In this document: piece after piece, positions 1-8,698 of the stretch
How positions within the stretch are numbered: the first letter of the stretch is position 1
Layout: every line of letters starts with the position of its first letter
Assembly (NCBI RefSeq): GCF_011045035.1
Contig: NZ_JAALAA010000024.1
Span: 1 to 64,000 of the forward strand
Direction: 5' to 3'
Source: Nocardioides turkmenicus
GTDB lineage: Bacteria > Actinomycetota > Actinomycetes > Propionibacteriales > Nocardioidaceae
Length of the DNA: 64,000 nt
Translations under genes and position numbers: made by a program
The notes under the pieces: generated by a model
What the model saw: the letters and a program-made list of their open reading frames with translations, nothing else
Told to the model about the DNA's origin: nothing
Databases searched by the model: none

Positions 1-103
1 ACTCCGGGGTCCGGCGAGAACACCCTCGAGAACGGGTCGGCGGCCCACCCCAACCCCGAAAAGCAGCCCCAACAGAACCCAAACCCCATTACCGTCCAAC
101 CCC

Positions 104-643
104 ATGAAACCCCTAGGCGACGTCCCCTGGCCCCCAGAACAGATCGTCACCGAACGCCTGATCCTCCGAGAGACCAGAACAGAAGACAGAGCAGGCCTGG
201 CCGAGCTCCTCTCAGACGCGACGGTCCAGGCCTACCTCGGCGGCCCGCAGCACACCCGCGAGGAGCTGGAGGAGCTGATCCCCCACGATCCCAACACCAG
301 GCCCGGAATCTTCGCCGTCGAGCACGCAGGCGAGTTCATCGGCAGGATCACGATCCAGCGCCGCGACAGGGCCTGGTCCCACCACGTACGCGACGAGGGT
401 GACGAGGTCGAGATCGGCTACGAGTTCCTCCCGAGCACGTGGGGCAAGGGCATCGCGACCGAGGCGACCCGCGCAGCACTCGACTGGATCGATCGGACGC
501 TCCCGGGCGAGCCGGTCGTGCTCACCACGCAGGTGGCCAACGAGCGCTCCCTGCGTCTGGCCCAGAAGCTCGGGTTCGTAGAGGTGGAACGGTTCGACGC
601 GTACGGCGCGGAGCAGTGGTTCGGGGTCCTCAAGACCGGCTAG
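104..643 (+). CDS. GNAT family N-acetyltransferase (RimJ/RimL type)
   Basis: The 179-residue product has the layout of RimJ/RimL-type acetyltransferases, which move acetyl from acetyl-CoA to a protein N-terminus or a small amine. It opens with a TERLILRE strand (about residues 17-24). The acetyl-CoA-binding region follows near residues 105-125 (EIGYEFLPSTWGKGIATEA), and the ANERSLRLAQKLGFVEV segment at 145-163 is the usual C-terminal motif. No strong Shine-Dalgarno site precedes the ATG at 104, so the message may be leaderless or the start slightly different. The gene converges on the minus-strand exo/endonuclease gene 12 bases downstream. The substrate cannot be told from sequence. Confidence 0.85.
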   Translation: MKPLGDVPWPPEQIVTERLILRETRTEDRAGLAELLSDATVQAYLGGPQHTREELEELIPHDPNTRPGIFAVEHAGEFIGRITIQRRDRAWSHHVRDEGDEVEIGYEFLPSTWGKGIATEATRAALDWIDRTLPGEPVVLTTQVANERSLRLAQKLGFVEVERFDAYGAEQWFGVLKTG

Positions 644-655
644 GCCACCGAGCGG

Positions 656-1630
656 TCATTCCGCGGGAGTGCCGAGGTAGGCGACCAGCGCCAGGTGGTC
701 GGAGCCCGGCACCTCGATGGTCTCGGTCGCCAGCGCGACCAGCGCATCGCTGATCAGCACGTGGTCGATCGCGGTCGACGGCGGAAGAGGTACGCCGGCG
801 AACCCGTCGACCGGCCACGTCGGCTGCCATCCGGCGTTGCTGGCCCGGGCCGCGTCCGACACCTCGGCATCGTCGAGCAGCTGCCGGACGGTGTGGTGGT
901 CGAGCGAGGCGTTCAGGTCACCCAGGACGAGGTCGGGCTTCTCCGCAGCCGCCTCCTCGATGATCAGCTCCTGCTCGGCCGGCCACGACGCGAGCGTGGG
1001 CGGGGCCGGATGGGCGACGACGACCCGCCGCTCCCCCACGTCGGCCACCCACGACCCCATCGCGGTCTCGATCCGGCGCGCCTTGGTGATCGGCTCGTCG
1101 GCGAAGAGCATCGTCCCGGCCGTGCCGGGCGCGGCCTCCCCGATCTGGTAGGGCAGCTGGTCGCGCAGCTTGCCGATCAGCTCGGTGAACGCCTCGGGCG
1201 TGATCTCCTGGACCGCGAGCACGTCGACCTTGTGCCTGCGTACCGCCTCGACCACCGTGTCGATGTCGCCCCTGCCCTCGAGGAGGTTCGTGGTCATCAC
1301 CGTCAGCGGCTCACCGGCGCTGGTCTCCCGCGACCCGGCGTACATCGGCGCCTGCCAGGCGACATGCACCGCGAGCAGCGTGCCGACGACCCCGGCGACG
1401 ACCGCGAGCCGGATCCGCGCGGGACCGGTCGCCAGCCACACCAGCACCAGGACCGCGACCAGGCAGGCTGCGTACAGCCCGATGCCGTACGGCGCGAACG
1501 CCGCCAGCCGCACCGCCCGCAGATCGGTGCTCGCCAGCACCCGCGACAGCGTGATCGCGAGCGCGGGCAGCCCGCACACGACCAGCACGCCCCACGCCAG
1601 AGCCAGCGGCACCCACCGCGCGCGACTCAC
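656..1630 (-). CDS. membrane-anchored endonuclease/exonuclease/phosphatase family protein
   Basis: This 324-residue protein has about three hydrophobic N-terminal segments (roughly residues 5-95), then an extracytoplasmic endonuclease/exonuclease/phosphatase (EEP) domain. The EEP catalytic set is visible: Asn in MTTNLLEG, Glu in AVQEIT, Asp/Asn in LGDLNAS, an IDHVLIS strand and the terminal GSDHLALV motif. The fold hydrolyses phosphodiester or phosphomonoester bonds; the natural substrate of such surface-anchored actinobacterial members is unknown. It starts with GTG at 1630, overlapping the proB stop by four bases (GTGA), so it is translationally coupled to proB. Confidence 0.82.
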   Translation of the reverse strand: MSRARWVPLALAWGVLVVCGLPALAITLSRVLASTDLRAVRLAAFAPYGIGLYAACLVAVLVLVWLATGPARIRLAVVAGVVGTLLAVHVAWQAPMYAGSRETSAGEPLTVMTTNLLEGRGDIDTVVEAVRRHKVDVLAVQEITPEAFTELIGKLRDQLPYQIGEAAPGTAGTMLFADEPITKARRIETAMGSWVADVGERRVVVAHPAPPTLASWPAEQELIIEEAAAEKPDLVLGDLNASLDHHTVRQLLDDAEVSDAARASNAGWQPTWPVDGFAGVPLPPSTAIDHVLISDALVALATETIEVPGSDHLALVAYLGTPAE

Positions 1631-2739
1631 AGAACGACCAGATCGTCGCGGTGGATGACCTCCCGAGCGTACGCAGCCCCCAGGTTGGCCTCGAGATAGC
1701 CGGAGGAGCGCCCGGCGAGCCGCGGGATCTCGTCGGCGTCGTAGTTCACCAGCCCGCGCGCGACGGCCACGCCCGACGGGTCGACGACGTCGACCGGGTC
1801 ACCGGCATGGAACGACCCGGAGGAGCCGGTGATCCCCGCCGCCAGCAGCGAGGCACCGCGCTTGCTGATCGCGGCGACCGCACCCGCATCGATGCTGATC
1901 GAGCCGACCGGCTCGGTGGCGTGCTGGAGCCACAGCAGCCGCGCCGGGCGCCGCCTGCCGACGGCGTGGAACAGGGTGCCGACCGCCTCACCCGCCAGCG
2001 CGGCCTCGGCCTGGGCGGCCGAGGTCAGCACGACCGGCACGCCGTCGTCCACCGCGATCCGGGCGGCCTCCAGCTTGGTCACCATCCCGCCGGTGCCCAC
2101 GCCGGCGGCGCCGGCCTTGCCGATGGTGACCCCGGCGAGGTCGGCCATCGAGACGACCTCGTCGATGCGCTGCGAGCCCGGCTGTGACGGCGGCGCGTCG
2201 TAGAGCCCGTCGACGTCGCTGAGCAGCACCAGCAGGTCGGCCTTGACCAGGTGGGCCACCAGCGCCGCGAGCCGGTCGTTGTCGCCGAACCGGATCTCGG
2301 AGGTGGCCACGGTGTCGTTCTCGTTGACGATCGGCAGCACGCCCAGGTCGAGCAGCTTCGACAGCGTCGCGTCGGCGTTGCGGTAGTGCGCACGCCGGTT
2401 GAGATCGTCGACCGTGAGCAGCACCTGGCCGGCGATGATGCCGTGCCGGGCGAGCTCGTCGGTGTAGCGGTGGACCAGCAGCCCCTGCCCGACGCTCGCC
2501 GCTGCCTGCTGCTTGGCCAGCGCCCGCGGACGCTTGGCCAGCCCCAGCGGCGACAGCCCGGCCGCGATCGCCCCGGAGGAGACCAGCACGACCTCCTGTC
2601 CGGCGGCCCGCGTCTTCGCGAGCACGTCGACCAGCCCGCTCACCCGGGCCGGATCGATGCCTCCCGCAGCCGTCGTCAGCGACGACGACCCGACCTTGAC
2701 CACGACCCGGCGTGCCCCGGTCACGACCTCGCGCTGCAC
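1627..2739 (-). CDS. proB: glutamate 5-kinase
   Basis: ProB phosphorylates glutamate to gamma-glutamyl phosphate, the first and feedback-controlled step of proline synthesis. The 370 residues fit the two-domain form. An amino-acid kinase domain covers about 1-260, starting with the VVVKVGSSSLT phosphate-binding strand and containing NENDTVA and FGDNDRL. A C-terminal PUA domain covers about 285-360. The GTG start at 2739 is preceded by GAGGGGGATCG, a good ribosome-binding site. The gene lies 72 bases downstream of obgE, the usual actinobacterial order. proA, often next, is not adjacent; an EEP-family gene takes its place. Confidence 0.96.
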   Translation of the reverse strand: MQREVVTGARRVVVKVGSSSLTTAAGGIDPARVSGLVDVLAKTRAAGQEVVLVSSGAIAAGLSPLGLAKRPRALAKQQAAASVGQGLLVHRYTDELARHGIIAGQVLLTVDDLNRRAHYRNADATLSKLLDLGVLPIVNENDTVATSEIRFGDNDRLAALVAHLVKADLLVLLSDVDGLYDAPPSQPGSQRIDEVVSMADLAGVTIGKAGAAGVGTGGMVTKLEAARIAVDDGVPVVLTSAAQAEAALAGEAVGTLFHAVGRRRPARLLWLQHATEPVGSISIDAGAVAAISKRGASLLAAGITGSSGSFHAGDPVDVVDPSGVAVARGLVNYDADEIPRLAGRSSGYLEANLGAAYAREVIHRDDLVVL

Positions 2740-2811
2740 CGATCCCCCTCGTACGTCAGCCTGTGCTCTCCGCTGGGCCGGATCCTACCGGCGGCTACAC
2801 CCGCCGCCTCG

Positions 2812-4374
2812 TCAGTTTCCGCTGGTCGAGCGGGACGACTCGCCCGGGTCGTCCTCGGCCCAGTCGGTGTCCGGGTCGTCCTCGCCACCGATCTCGTACG
2901 CCACCGGGCCGGCCCCGTCACGCAGCCGCCGGGCGACGTCGGCACGAGCCTCGTACTCCGCCTTGGTCTCCATCCCGGCGTCGATCTCGCGCCTCCGGGC
3001 GGCAGCGGGCCGCTCCTCGTAGAAGCGCTGGTCCTCGCCGCGGCGGCCGAGCATCTCGGCGCCGGTCTGGATCGAAGGCCGGAAGTCGAAGACGACCGCG
3101 TTGGCCGGGTCGCCGATGATGACGGTGTCGCCCTCCTCGGCCCCGAGCTCGACCAGCCGCTCCTCGACACCGAGCCGGTTGAGGCGGTCGGCGAGGTAGC
3201 CCACGGCCTCCTCGTTCTCGAAGTCGGTCTGGCGCACCCAGCGCTCGGGCTGCGGGCCGCGGACGAGGAAGTCGCCGTTCCTGGAGACCTTGACGGTGAA
3301 GCCGTCCTTGCCCTCGGCACCCACCGGGCGGAGCACGATCCGGGTCGGGGCGACGACCGGCGTCTCCTTGCGAGAGGCCGCGACCAGCTCGGCCATCGCG
3401 TAGATCAGCTGCTGGGTGCCCTCACCCGAGGCGGCGGAGATCTCGAAGACCTTCAGGCCGCGCTTCTCGAACTCGCCGATGGTCATCTCGGCGATCTCCC
3501 TGCCGTCGGGCACGTCGACCTTGTTCAGCGCGACCAGCCGGGGCCGGTCCTCGAGGCCGCCGTGGCGGGACAGCTCGTTCTCGATGACGTCGAGGTCGTC
3601 GATCGGGTTGCGGCCCGGCTCGATGCTCGCGGTGTCGATGACGTGGACGAGCGCCGCGCAGCGCTCGATGTGGCGCAGGAACTCGTGGCCGAGGCCGCGG
3701 CCGTCGGCAGCGCCCTCGATCAGGCCGGGCACGTCGGCGACGGTGAAGGTGATCTCGCCGCCCTTGACGACGCCGAGGTTCGGCACCAGCGTCGTGAACG
3801 GGTAGTCGGCGATCTTCGGCCGAGCCCGCGAGATCGCCGCGATCAGCGACGACTTGCCCGCGCTCGGGAAGCCGACCAGACCGATGTCGGCGACGACCTT
3901 GAGCTCCAGGCCGATCTCGCGCGCCTCGCCCGGCTCACCGAGCAGCGCGAACCCCGGCGCCTTGCGCTTGGAGGAGGCCAGTGCCGCGTTGCCGAGCCCG
4001 CCGCGGCCGCCCTCGGCCACGACCAGCTCGGAGCCGGGGCCGACCAGGTCGGCCAGCACGTTGCCCTGCATGTCGGTCACCACGGTGCCGTCCGGCACCG
4101 GGAGGATCAGATCCTCACCGTGAGCGCCGTTGCGGTGTCCGCCCGCGCCCTGGCCGCCGTTGGAGGCCTTACGCTTGGGACTGTGGTGGTAGTCGATGAG
4201 CGTGGTCACGTCGGGGTCGACACGGAGGATGATCGATCCGCCCGGACCACCGTTGCCGCCGTCGGGCCCGCCGAGCGGCTTGAACTTCTCGCGATGCACC
4301 GACGCCACCCCGTGTCCGCCGCGACCGGCCTCGACGTGGAGGGTGACGCGGTCGACGAAGGTGGGTACAGCCAT
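2812..4374 (-). CDS. obgE: GTPase Obg/CgtA
   Basis: Obg is an essential GTPase that binds the 50S subunit late in ribosome assembly and links it to growth and stress signals. The protein has 520 residues. The glycine-rich Obg fold covers about 1-158. The G domain has its P-loop at about 166-173 (GFPSAGKSS), the switch TTLVPNLG, the G3 motif DVPGLIEGA and NKVD near 284. A C-terminal OCT domain covers about 345-425, and a charged, acidic tail follows, as is common in actinobacteria. Obg usually follows rplU-rpmA directly; here a plus-strand LLM oxidoreductase gene lies between rpmA and obgE. Confidence 0.97.
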   Translation of the reverse strand: MAVPTFVDRVTLHVEAGRGGHGVASVHREKFKPLGGPDGGNGGPGGSIILRVDPDVTTLIDYHHSPKRKASNGGQGAGGHRNGAHGEDLILPVPDGTVVTDMQGNVLADLVGPGSELVVAEGGRGGLGNAALASSKRKAPGFALLGEPGEAREIGLELKVVADIGLVGFPSAGKSSLIAAISRARPKIADYPFTTLVPNLGVVKGGEITFTVADVPGLIEGAADGRGLGHEFLRHIERCAALVHVIDTASIEPGRNPIDDLDVIENELSRHGGLEDRPRLVALNKVDVPDGREIAEMTIGEFEKRGLKVFEISAASGEGTQQLIYAMAELVAASRKETPVVAPTRIVLRPVGAEGKDGFTVKVSRNGDFLVRGPQPERWVRQTDFENEEAVGYLADRLNRLGVEERLVELGAEEGDTVIIGDPANAVVFDFRPSIQTGAEMLGRRGEDQRFYEERPAAARRREIDAGMETKAEYEARADVARRLRDGAGPVAYEIGGEDDPDTDWAEDDPGESSRSTSGN

Positions 4375-4469
4375 GGCTCCAGCCTACCGACGGCATGCCC
4401 TACACCTGCTATCCGCGCGACGCGGCATATCCGCGCGACGCCTCGCGGTCGCCGGTGCAGACTGTGCGC

Positions 4470-5324
4470 ATGCGTGTAGGAACTGTGATGTGGCCGATCG
4501 AGGACTGGCCGGCGATGGGCGAGCGTTGGGCCCAGGCCGAGCAGCTCGGGTTCGAGACGGCGTGGGTCTATGACCACCTGGCCTGGCGTGGCCACAGCCC
4601 GTGGGAGGAGGCGTTCACCTCGATGGCCGCAGCAGCGGCCCTCACCTCCACGATCCGGCTCGGGACGCTGGTGACCACCCCCAACTTCCGTACGCCGATC
4701 CCGACCGCCGCGGCGATCCGCAGCCTCGACCGCATCTCCGGCGGCCGCATCACCATCGGCATCGGCGCGGGCGGCGACGACCACACCTCCGACGGCGACG
4801 TGCTCGGGCGCGAGTTCACACCGCGCGAGCGCGCCAACCGGTTCGCGGAGTGGACCCGCGCCGTCGACCGGCTGCTGCGGGAGTCGCCGGTCACCATCGA
4901 CGGTGAGCACTGGCAGACCCGCGAGGTCACCGTCTCCCCCGGCCAGGTGCAGCAGCCGCGTACGCCGCTCTGGCTGGCCGGCAACGGCCCCCGCGGGATC
5001 CGGCTGACCGCCGAGGTCGGCGACGGCTGGATCGCCAACCCGCACGGCGACGACCCGAAGGGGTTCGTCGCCCAGCGCCTCGAGATGCTCCGCGAGGCGT
5101 GCGAGAAGAACGGTCGCGACTACGACAGCATGCCGAAGCTGTTCATGTCGGGCTTCACCGACGAGCCCTGGACCGAGTCGGCCGATGCGTTCGAGGACCT
5201 CGCCGGCTCCTACGCCGAGATCGGGATCACCGACATCGCGATCCACTGGCCGCGCGCCGGGACGCGCTGGGAGGTCTCGCAGCAAGTCTTCGAGGCGATC
5301 GCACAGCGCGCCACCGATCTCTGA
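4470..5324 (+). CDS. LLM-class (luciferase-like, probably F420-dependent) oxidoreductase
   Basis: The 284-residue protein belongs to the luciferase-like TIM-barrel family, whose actinobacterial members mostly use coenzyme F420 or FMN. Family features are the MRVGTVMWPIEDW first strand, AEQLGFETAWVYDHL, the RLGTLVTTPNFRTP segment, the SGGRITIGIGAGGD loop and PLWLAGNGPRGIRLTAEVGDGW. The ATG at 4470 is chosen because the family N-terminus starts exactly there; an upstream in-frame ATG at 4395 would add 25 unconserved residues. It is alone on the plus strand between rpmA and obgE, with its own terminator. The substrate and the choice of F420 over FMN are inferred. Confidence 0.88.
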   Translation: MRVGTVMWPIEDWPAMGERWAQAEQLGFETAWVYDHLAWRGHSPWEEAFTSMAAAAALTSTIRLGTLVTTPNFRTPIPTAAAIRSLDRISGGRITIGIGAGGDDHTSDGDVLGREFTPRERANRFAEWTRAVDRLLRESPVTIDGEHWQTREVTVSPGQVQQPRTPLWLAGNGPRGIRLTAEVGDGWIANPHGDDPKGFVAQRLEMLREACEKNGRDYDSMPKLFMSGFTDEPWTESADAFEDLAGSYAEIGITDIAIHWPRAGTRWEVSQQVFEAIAQRATDL

Positions 5325-5337
5325 TCCGAAAACGCCG

Positions 5338-5367
5338 AAGGGCCCTCTCCGTGAGGAGAGGGCCCTT
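5338..5367 (+). terminator. Rho-independent-type hairpin after the LLM gene
   Basis: A perfect 13-base-pair stem (5338-5350 with 5355-5367) closes a GTGA loop, 13 bases after the LLM stop codon. A short T run follows the 3' arm. Confidence 0.85.
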
Positions 5368-5380
5368 TCGGAACTGTGTG

Positions 5381-5433
5381 GGTCTCGACCCGCGGTCGCG
5401 GCTTCGCAAGCTCAGCCGCGCGCTCGCTCGACC
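5381..5433. repeat. REP-like imperfect palindrome (GGTCTCGAC...GCTCGACC)
   Basis: The segment begins GGTCTCGACC, ends GCTCGACC and has an internal GCGGCT/AGCCGC inverted pair. Its ends look like dispersed GGTCTCGAC/GTCGAGACC-type palindromes that I recall from Nocardioides-like genomes. It fills most of the non-coding gap between the LLM terminator and the 3' end of rpmA. Only this clear copy is in the window, so calling it a repeat is an inference. Confidence 0.45.
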
Positions 5434-5475
5434 CCTTCGCGTTCGTCCGGCGCAAGCGCCGTACGAGGCTCAGGC

Positions 5476-5733
5476 TCAGGCGTCGCCCGGGACGATGTTG
5501 ATCACCCGGCGGCCGCGGCGCTTGCCGAACTCGACCGCGCCCGGCTGCAGGGCGAACAGGGTGTCGTCGCCGCCACGACCGACGTTGGTGCCGGGGTGGA
5601 AGTGGGTGCCGCGCTGGCGGACGATGATCTCACCGGCGTTGACGAGCTGACCGCCGAAGCGCTTCACGCCGAGGCGCTGGGCGTTGGAGTCGCGACCGTT
5701 CTTGGTGCTTGCCGCACCCTTCTTGTGTGCCAT
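5476..5733 (-). CDS. rpmA: 50S ribosomal protein L27
   Basis: L27 is a small basic protein at the peptidyl-transferase end of the 50S subunit. The 85 residues match the family in length and motifs: MAHKKGAASTKNGRDS at the N-terminus, LGVKRFGGQ, GEIIVRQRGTHFHPG and GRGGDDTLFAL. The N-terminus starts directly with AHKKG, so no cleavable Firmicutes-type extension is present. The ATG at 5733 is 34 bases after the rplU stop, and the two genes form the usual L21-L27 operon. The final residues (VINIVPGDA) are typical of actinobacteria. Confidence 0.98.
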   Translation of the reverse strand: MAHKKGAASTKNGRDSNAQRLGVKRFGGQLVNAGEIIVRQRGTHFHPGTNVGRGGDDTLFALQPGAVEFGKRRGRRVINIVPGDA

Positions 5734-5767
5734 CTTCTCAGTCCTTAAGTGTCTCTAGAACGCCGAA

Positions 5768-6085
5768 TCAGGCGTTGATCGCGGTGACCTTGACCTGGGT
5801 GTACTTCTGACGGTGACCCTGGCGCTTCTTGTAGCCGGTCTTGTTCTTGTACTTCTGGATGACGATCTTCGGGCCCTTGGAGGCACCGACGATCTCAGCC
5901 GCAACCGAAGCCTTGTCGAGGCCGGTCGTGGTGACGGTCTCACCGTCGACGAGCATGACGACGGGCAGCGTGACCGCAGCACCGGCCTCGCCGTCGAGGC
6001 GGTCGATCTCGATGACGTCGCCGACAACGACCTTCTGCTGCTTGCTGCCAGCCTTCACGATCGCGTACACCGCGGTCTCCTTCAT
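5768..6085 (-). CDS. rplU: 50S ribosomal protein L21
   Basis: L21 binds 23S rRNA on the solvent side of the 50S subunit. The 105-residue protein shows YAIVKAGSKQQKV at its start, VGDVIEIDRLDGEAG, and the basic C-terminal signature KIVIQKYKNKTGYKKRQGHRQ. The ATG at 6085 (MKETAVYAIVK) fits the family length and has GGAG six to seven bases upstream. The same frame stays open upstream to 6277, but that stretch is leader. It is the first gene of the rplU-rpmA operon, and the promoter predicted at 6210-6238 gives a leader of about 120 bases. Confidence 0.97.
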   Translation of the reverse strand: MKETAVYAIVKAGSKQQKVVVGDVIEIDRLDGEAGAAVTLPVVMLVDGETVTTTGLDKASVAAEIVGASKGPKIVIQKYKNKTGYKKRQGHRQKYTQVKVTAINA

Positions 6086-6209
6086 GCTCCGAAACTCAAA
6101 GTCTTGTGTGTACCCGCGGCAGCTGTGCACATACGTGATCACTGGACCCCGAAGCGATAGGTGCCAGCGGTTGCCTGCAGGAACGGCGCACTGCGCACGC
6201 CGAGGTTCA

Positions 6210-6238
6210 ATATTACGTACGCGGCCAGGTAGCCGCAA
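6210..6238 (-). promoter_or_regulatory. predicted sigma-70-type promoter of rplU-rpmA
   Basis: On the minus strand, TTGCGG (6233-6238) and TAATAT (6210-6215) are separated by exactly 17 bases. This is the best housekeeping promoter match in the 293-base divergent gap between rplU and the DeoR-type regulator. The predicted start point is about 6203. Not verified experimentally. Confidence 0.6.
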
Positions 6239-6378
6239 AACGCCGCGACCCCATCCGCCCGGACGCTGTCCGGACACCGTCGGGTCGCCGCCGGGACATG
6301 GTGCCTCGAAGACCCCGAACCAGGCGACCGGGCGCCCGGTTCGACCCGGTTCGCTGTGAACCGGGCACGATTCCGGGC

Positions 6379-7173
6379 ATGATGGCGCCCATGACGTCGA
6401 CCGAACCGTCGCATGCGAGCGAGCTCCGGCAGGAGGAGATCCTGGCGCGGGCGCGTACGACCGGACGGGTGTCGGTCACCGAGCTCGCGCCCGATCTCGG
6501 GGTGAGCGTCGAGACGATCCGGCGCGACCTCAAGGTCCTGGCCGACCGCGGCGTCGTCGAGCGGGTCTACGGCGGCGCGGTCGCGCTGGAGAGCGGCAGC
6601 TTCGAGACCTCGCTCGAGTTCCGGGCGGGCCGCGACGTCGACGAGAAGCACCGCATCGCCCGCGCCGCCCTGCAGCACCGGCACGGGGCGGAGACCATCT
6701 ACATCGACGAGGGCACGATGCCGCAGTTCCTGGCCGAGGAGCTCTTCGGCCAGGGCCCGGCGACGGTCATCACCCCCTCGCTCCCGGTGGCCTCCCGCCT
6801 CTCCGCCGACCCGGAGCTCACCGTGATCATCCTGGGCGGGCGCGTACGCACCCTCACCCGTGGCGTCGTGGACCAGTGGGCGACCCGGATGCTCGGCGAC
6901 CTGGTGATCGACCTGGCCTACATCGGCGCCAACGGCATCTCCCGCGAGCAGGGCCTGACCACCCAGGACCCCTCGGTGGCCGCGGTCAAGCGCACCGCGA
7001 TCGAGCGCTCCCGGCGCCGGATCTTCTTCGGCGCCCACACCAAGTTCGGCGCCTCCAGCCTGTGCCGCTTCGCGGGCGTACGCGACTTCGAGCTGCTCGT
7101 CACCGGCACCGAGCTGCCGGCCTCCGAGGCGCGCCGGTTCGCGGCGCTCGGACCCCGGGTCGTACGAGCCTGA
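6379..7173 (+). CDS. DeoR/GlpR-family transcriptional regulator of the adjacent polyol operon
   Basis: The 264-residue protein has a DeoR helix-turn-helix in its first ~60 residues (VSVTELAPDLGVSVETIRRDL) and the signature ADRGVVERVYGGAVAL. A DeoRC sugar-phosphate sensor domain follows, with IDEGTMPQFLAEEL, VIILGGRVR, AYIGANGISREQGLTT and the late FFGAHTKFG motif. Such proteins usually repress a catabolic operon until a phosphorylated sugar binds. Start candidates are ATG at 6379, 6382 and 6391; 6379 is listed. It lies 133 bases upstream of the transporter operon in the same direction and is its probable regulator. That link is inferred from position. Confidence 0.88.
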   Translation: MMAPMTSTEPSHASELRQEEILARARTTGRVSVTELAPDLGVSVETIRRDLKVLADRGVVERVYGGAVALESGSFETSLEFRAGRDVDEKHRIARAALQHRHGAETIYIDEGTMPQFLAEELFGQGPATVITPSLPVASRLSADPELTVIILGGRVRTLTRGVVDQWATRMLGDLVIDLAYIGANGISREQGLTTQDPSVAAVKRTAIERSRRRIFFGAHTKFGASSLCRFAGVRDFELLVTGTELPASEARRFAALGPRVVRA

Positions 7174-7306
7174 GACGCGGCCTGAGACGTGGGCTGACAA
7201 CGGGCAGCAACCGGGCGCCTCGTGCGCAGTGACCGGGCTAGGGGGTCCCGCCGAAATTGCGCCATCGTGGTCCGTGACGACAGTCACACTGCGAGGAGGC
7301 AGATCG

Positions 7307-8698
7307 ATGCGGGCACGGAGACGGACCTCCGCAGCGCTGACAGCGCGCTCTTTGGCCACCACGGTTGCAATGATCACAGCGTTGACGGCTTGCGGCACCG
7401 GCGGGCTCGGCGCCGGCGGGACGAGCGCGGGTGAGCACAGCATCACGGTGCTGATGGTGAACAACCCCCAGATGCTCGAGCTCCAGGAGCTCACCGAGGA
7501 GCACTTCACCGAAGAGACCGGGATCGAGGTGAACTTCGTGGTCAAGGTCGAGCAGGACATGCGCGACACCGCGAGCACCGAGTTCGCCAACCAGTCCGGC
7601 ATCTATGACGTGGCGACGCTGTCCAACTTCGAGATCCCCTACTACGCCGAGGCCGGCTGGATCTCCGACATGGAGAGCATCGCGAACGACCCCGAATTCG
7701 ACCAGGACGACATCCTCCCGCCGATGACCGAGGCGCTCTCGGCCAACGGCAAGGTCTACGGCCAGCCGTTCTACGGCGAGTCGTCGTTCCTGATGTACCG
7801 CAAGGACCTGTTCGAGAAGCACGGCATCGAGATGCCGGCCAACCCGACCTGGGACCAGGTCGCCGACTTCGCGGCCCGGATCGACGAGGCCGAGCCCGAC
7901 ATGCGCGGCATCTGTCTGCGCGGCCTGGCCGGCTGGGGCGACAACCTGGCCTCGATCACGACCGTGGTCAACACCATGGGCGGCACCTGGTTCGACGAGG
8001 ACTGGAACGCACAGGTCAACAAGGGCGGCTTCAAGAAGGCGGCCAACTTCTACGTCGACCTCGTCCGCGAGCACGGCGAGGCGGGTGCGGCGACGTTCAG
8101 CTTCCCGCAGTGCCTCAACGCCATGCAGCAGGGCAAGGTCGCGATGTGGTACGACGCCACCTCCGGGGCCGGGTCGCTGGAAGCGGCCGAGTCGCCGGTC
8201 AAGGGCAAGGTCGGCTACGTCGCCGCCCCGCACGACCAGACCGAGAACGCCGGCTGGCTCTACACCTGGGCCTGGGCGATCCAGAAGGCCTCGCGGCACC
8301 AGGAGGAGGCCAAGGAGTTCGTCGCCTGGGCCTCGAGCAAGGAGTACGAGCAGCTGGTGATGGCCGATACCGAGAACGACACCGGCGGACCGACCAACGT
8401 CCCCGCCGGGAAGCGCGCCTCAACCTACGAGAACCCCGAGTACCTCGAGGTGGCCGGCGCCTTCGCCACCCCGACGATGAACGCGATCAAGAACGCCCAG
8501 GCCGACAACCCGGGCGTCCAGAAGCGCCCCTACAACGGTATCCAGTTCGTCGGGGTCCCGAGCTTCACCGACTTCGGCACCGAGTGCGCCAAGCAGCTCT
8601 CCAGCGCCATCTCGGGCTCGAAGACCACCGATGCGGCGCTCGACCGATGTCAGTCGCTCGCCCAGGAGTACGGCGACGTCCAGAAGGAGAAGCAGTGA
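7307..8698 (+). CDS. ABC transporter solute-binding lipoprotein (polyol/sugar type)
   Basis: This 463-residue lipoprotein captures the substrate of the importer encoded next to it. Its N-terminus is a lipoprotein signal: basic MRARRR, a hydrophobic core, and lipobox LTAC with Cys29 as the predicted lipidated residue. The mature part resembles family 1 solute-binding proteins (EETGIEVNFVVKVEQDMRD, FYGESSFLMYRKDLFEKHGI, PTWDQVADFAARI, YTWAWAIQKAS). The ATG at 7307 is preceded by GAGGAGG at the right distance. Its stop overlaps the first permease start by one base. The neighbouring mannitol-type dehydrogenase suggests mannitol, sorbitol or arabitol as substrate, which is inference. Confidence 0.9.
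   Translation: MRARRRTSAALTARSLATTVAMITALTACGTGGLGAGGTSAGEHSITVLMVNNPQMLELQELTEEHFTEETGIEVNFVVKVEQDMRDTASTEFANQSGIYDVATLSNFEIPYYAEAGWISDMESIANDPEFDQDDILPPMTEALSANGKVYGQPFYGESSFLMYRKDLFEKHGIEMPANPTWDQVADFAARIDEAEPDMRGICLRGLAGWGDNLASITTVVNTMGGTWFDEDWNAQVNKGGFKKAANFYVDLVREHGEAGAATFSFPQCLNAMQQGKVAMWYDATSGAGSLEAAESPVKGKVGYVAAPHDQTENAGWLYTWAWAIQKASRHQEEAKEFVAWASSKEYEQLVMADTENDTGGPTNVPAGKRASTYENPEYLEVAGAFATPTMNAIKNAQADNPGVQKRPYNGIQFVGVPSFTDFGTECAKQLSSAISGSKTTDAALDRCQSLAQEYGDVQKEKQ

Noticed and set aside
2251..4479. 742-codon open frame opposite proB/obgE
   Set aside because: It is antisense to two well-conserved genes, has a composition expected from GC-rich codon shadow, and shows no recognisable domain.
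6139..7602. 487-codon minus-strand frame opposite the DeoR gene
   Set aside because: It covers the rplU leader and the antisense of the regulator and binding-protein start, with no domain.
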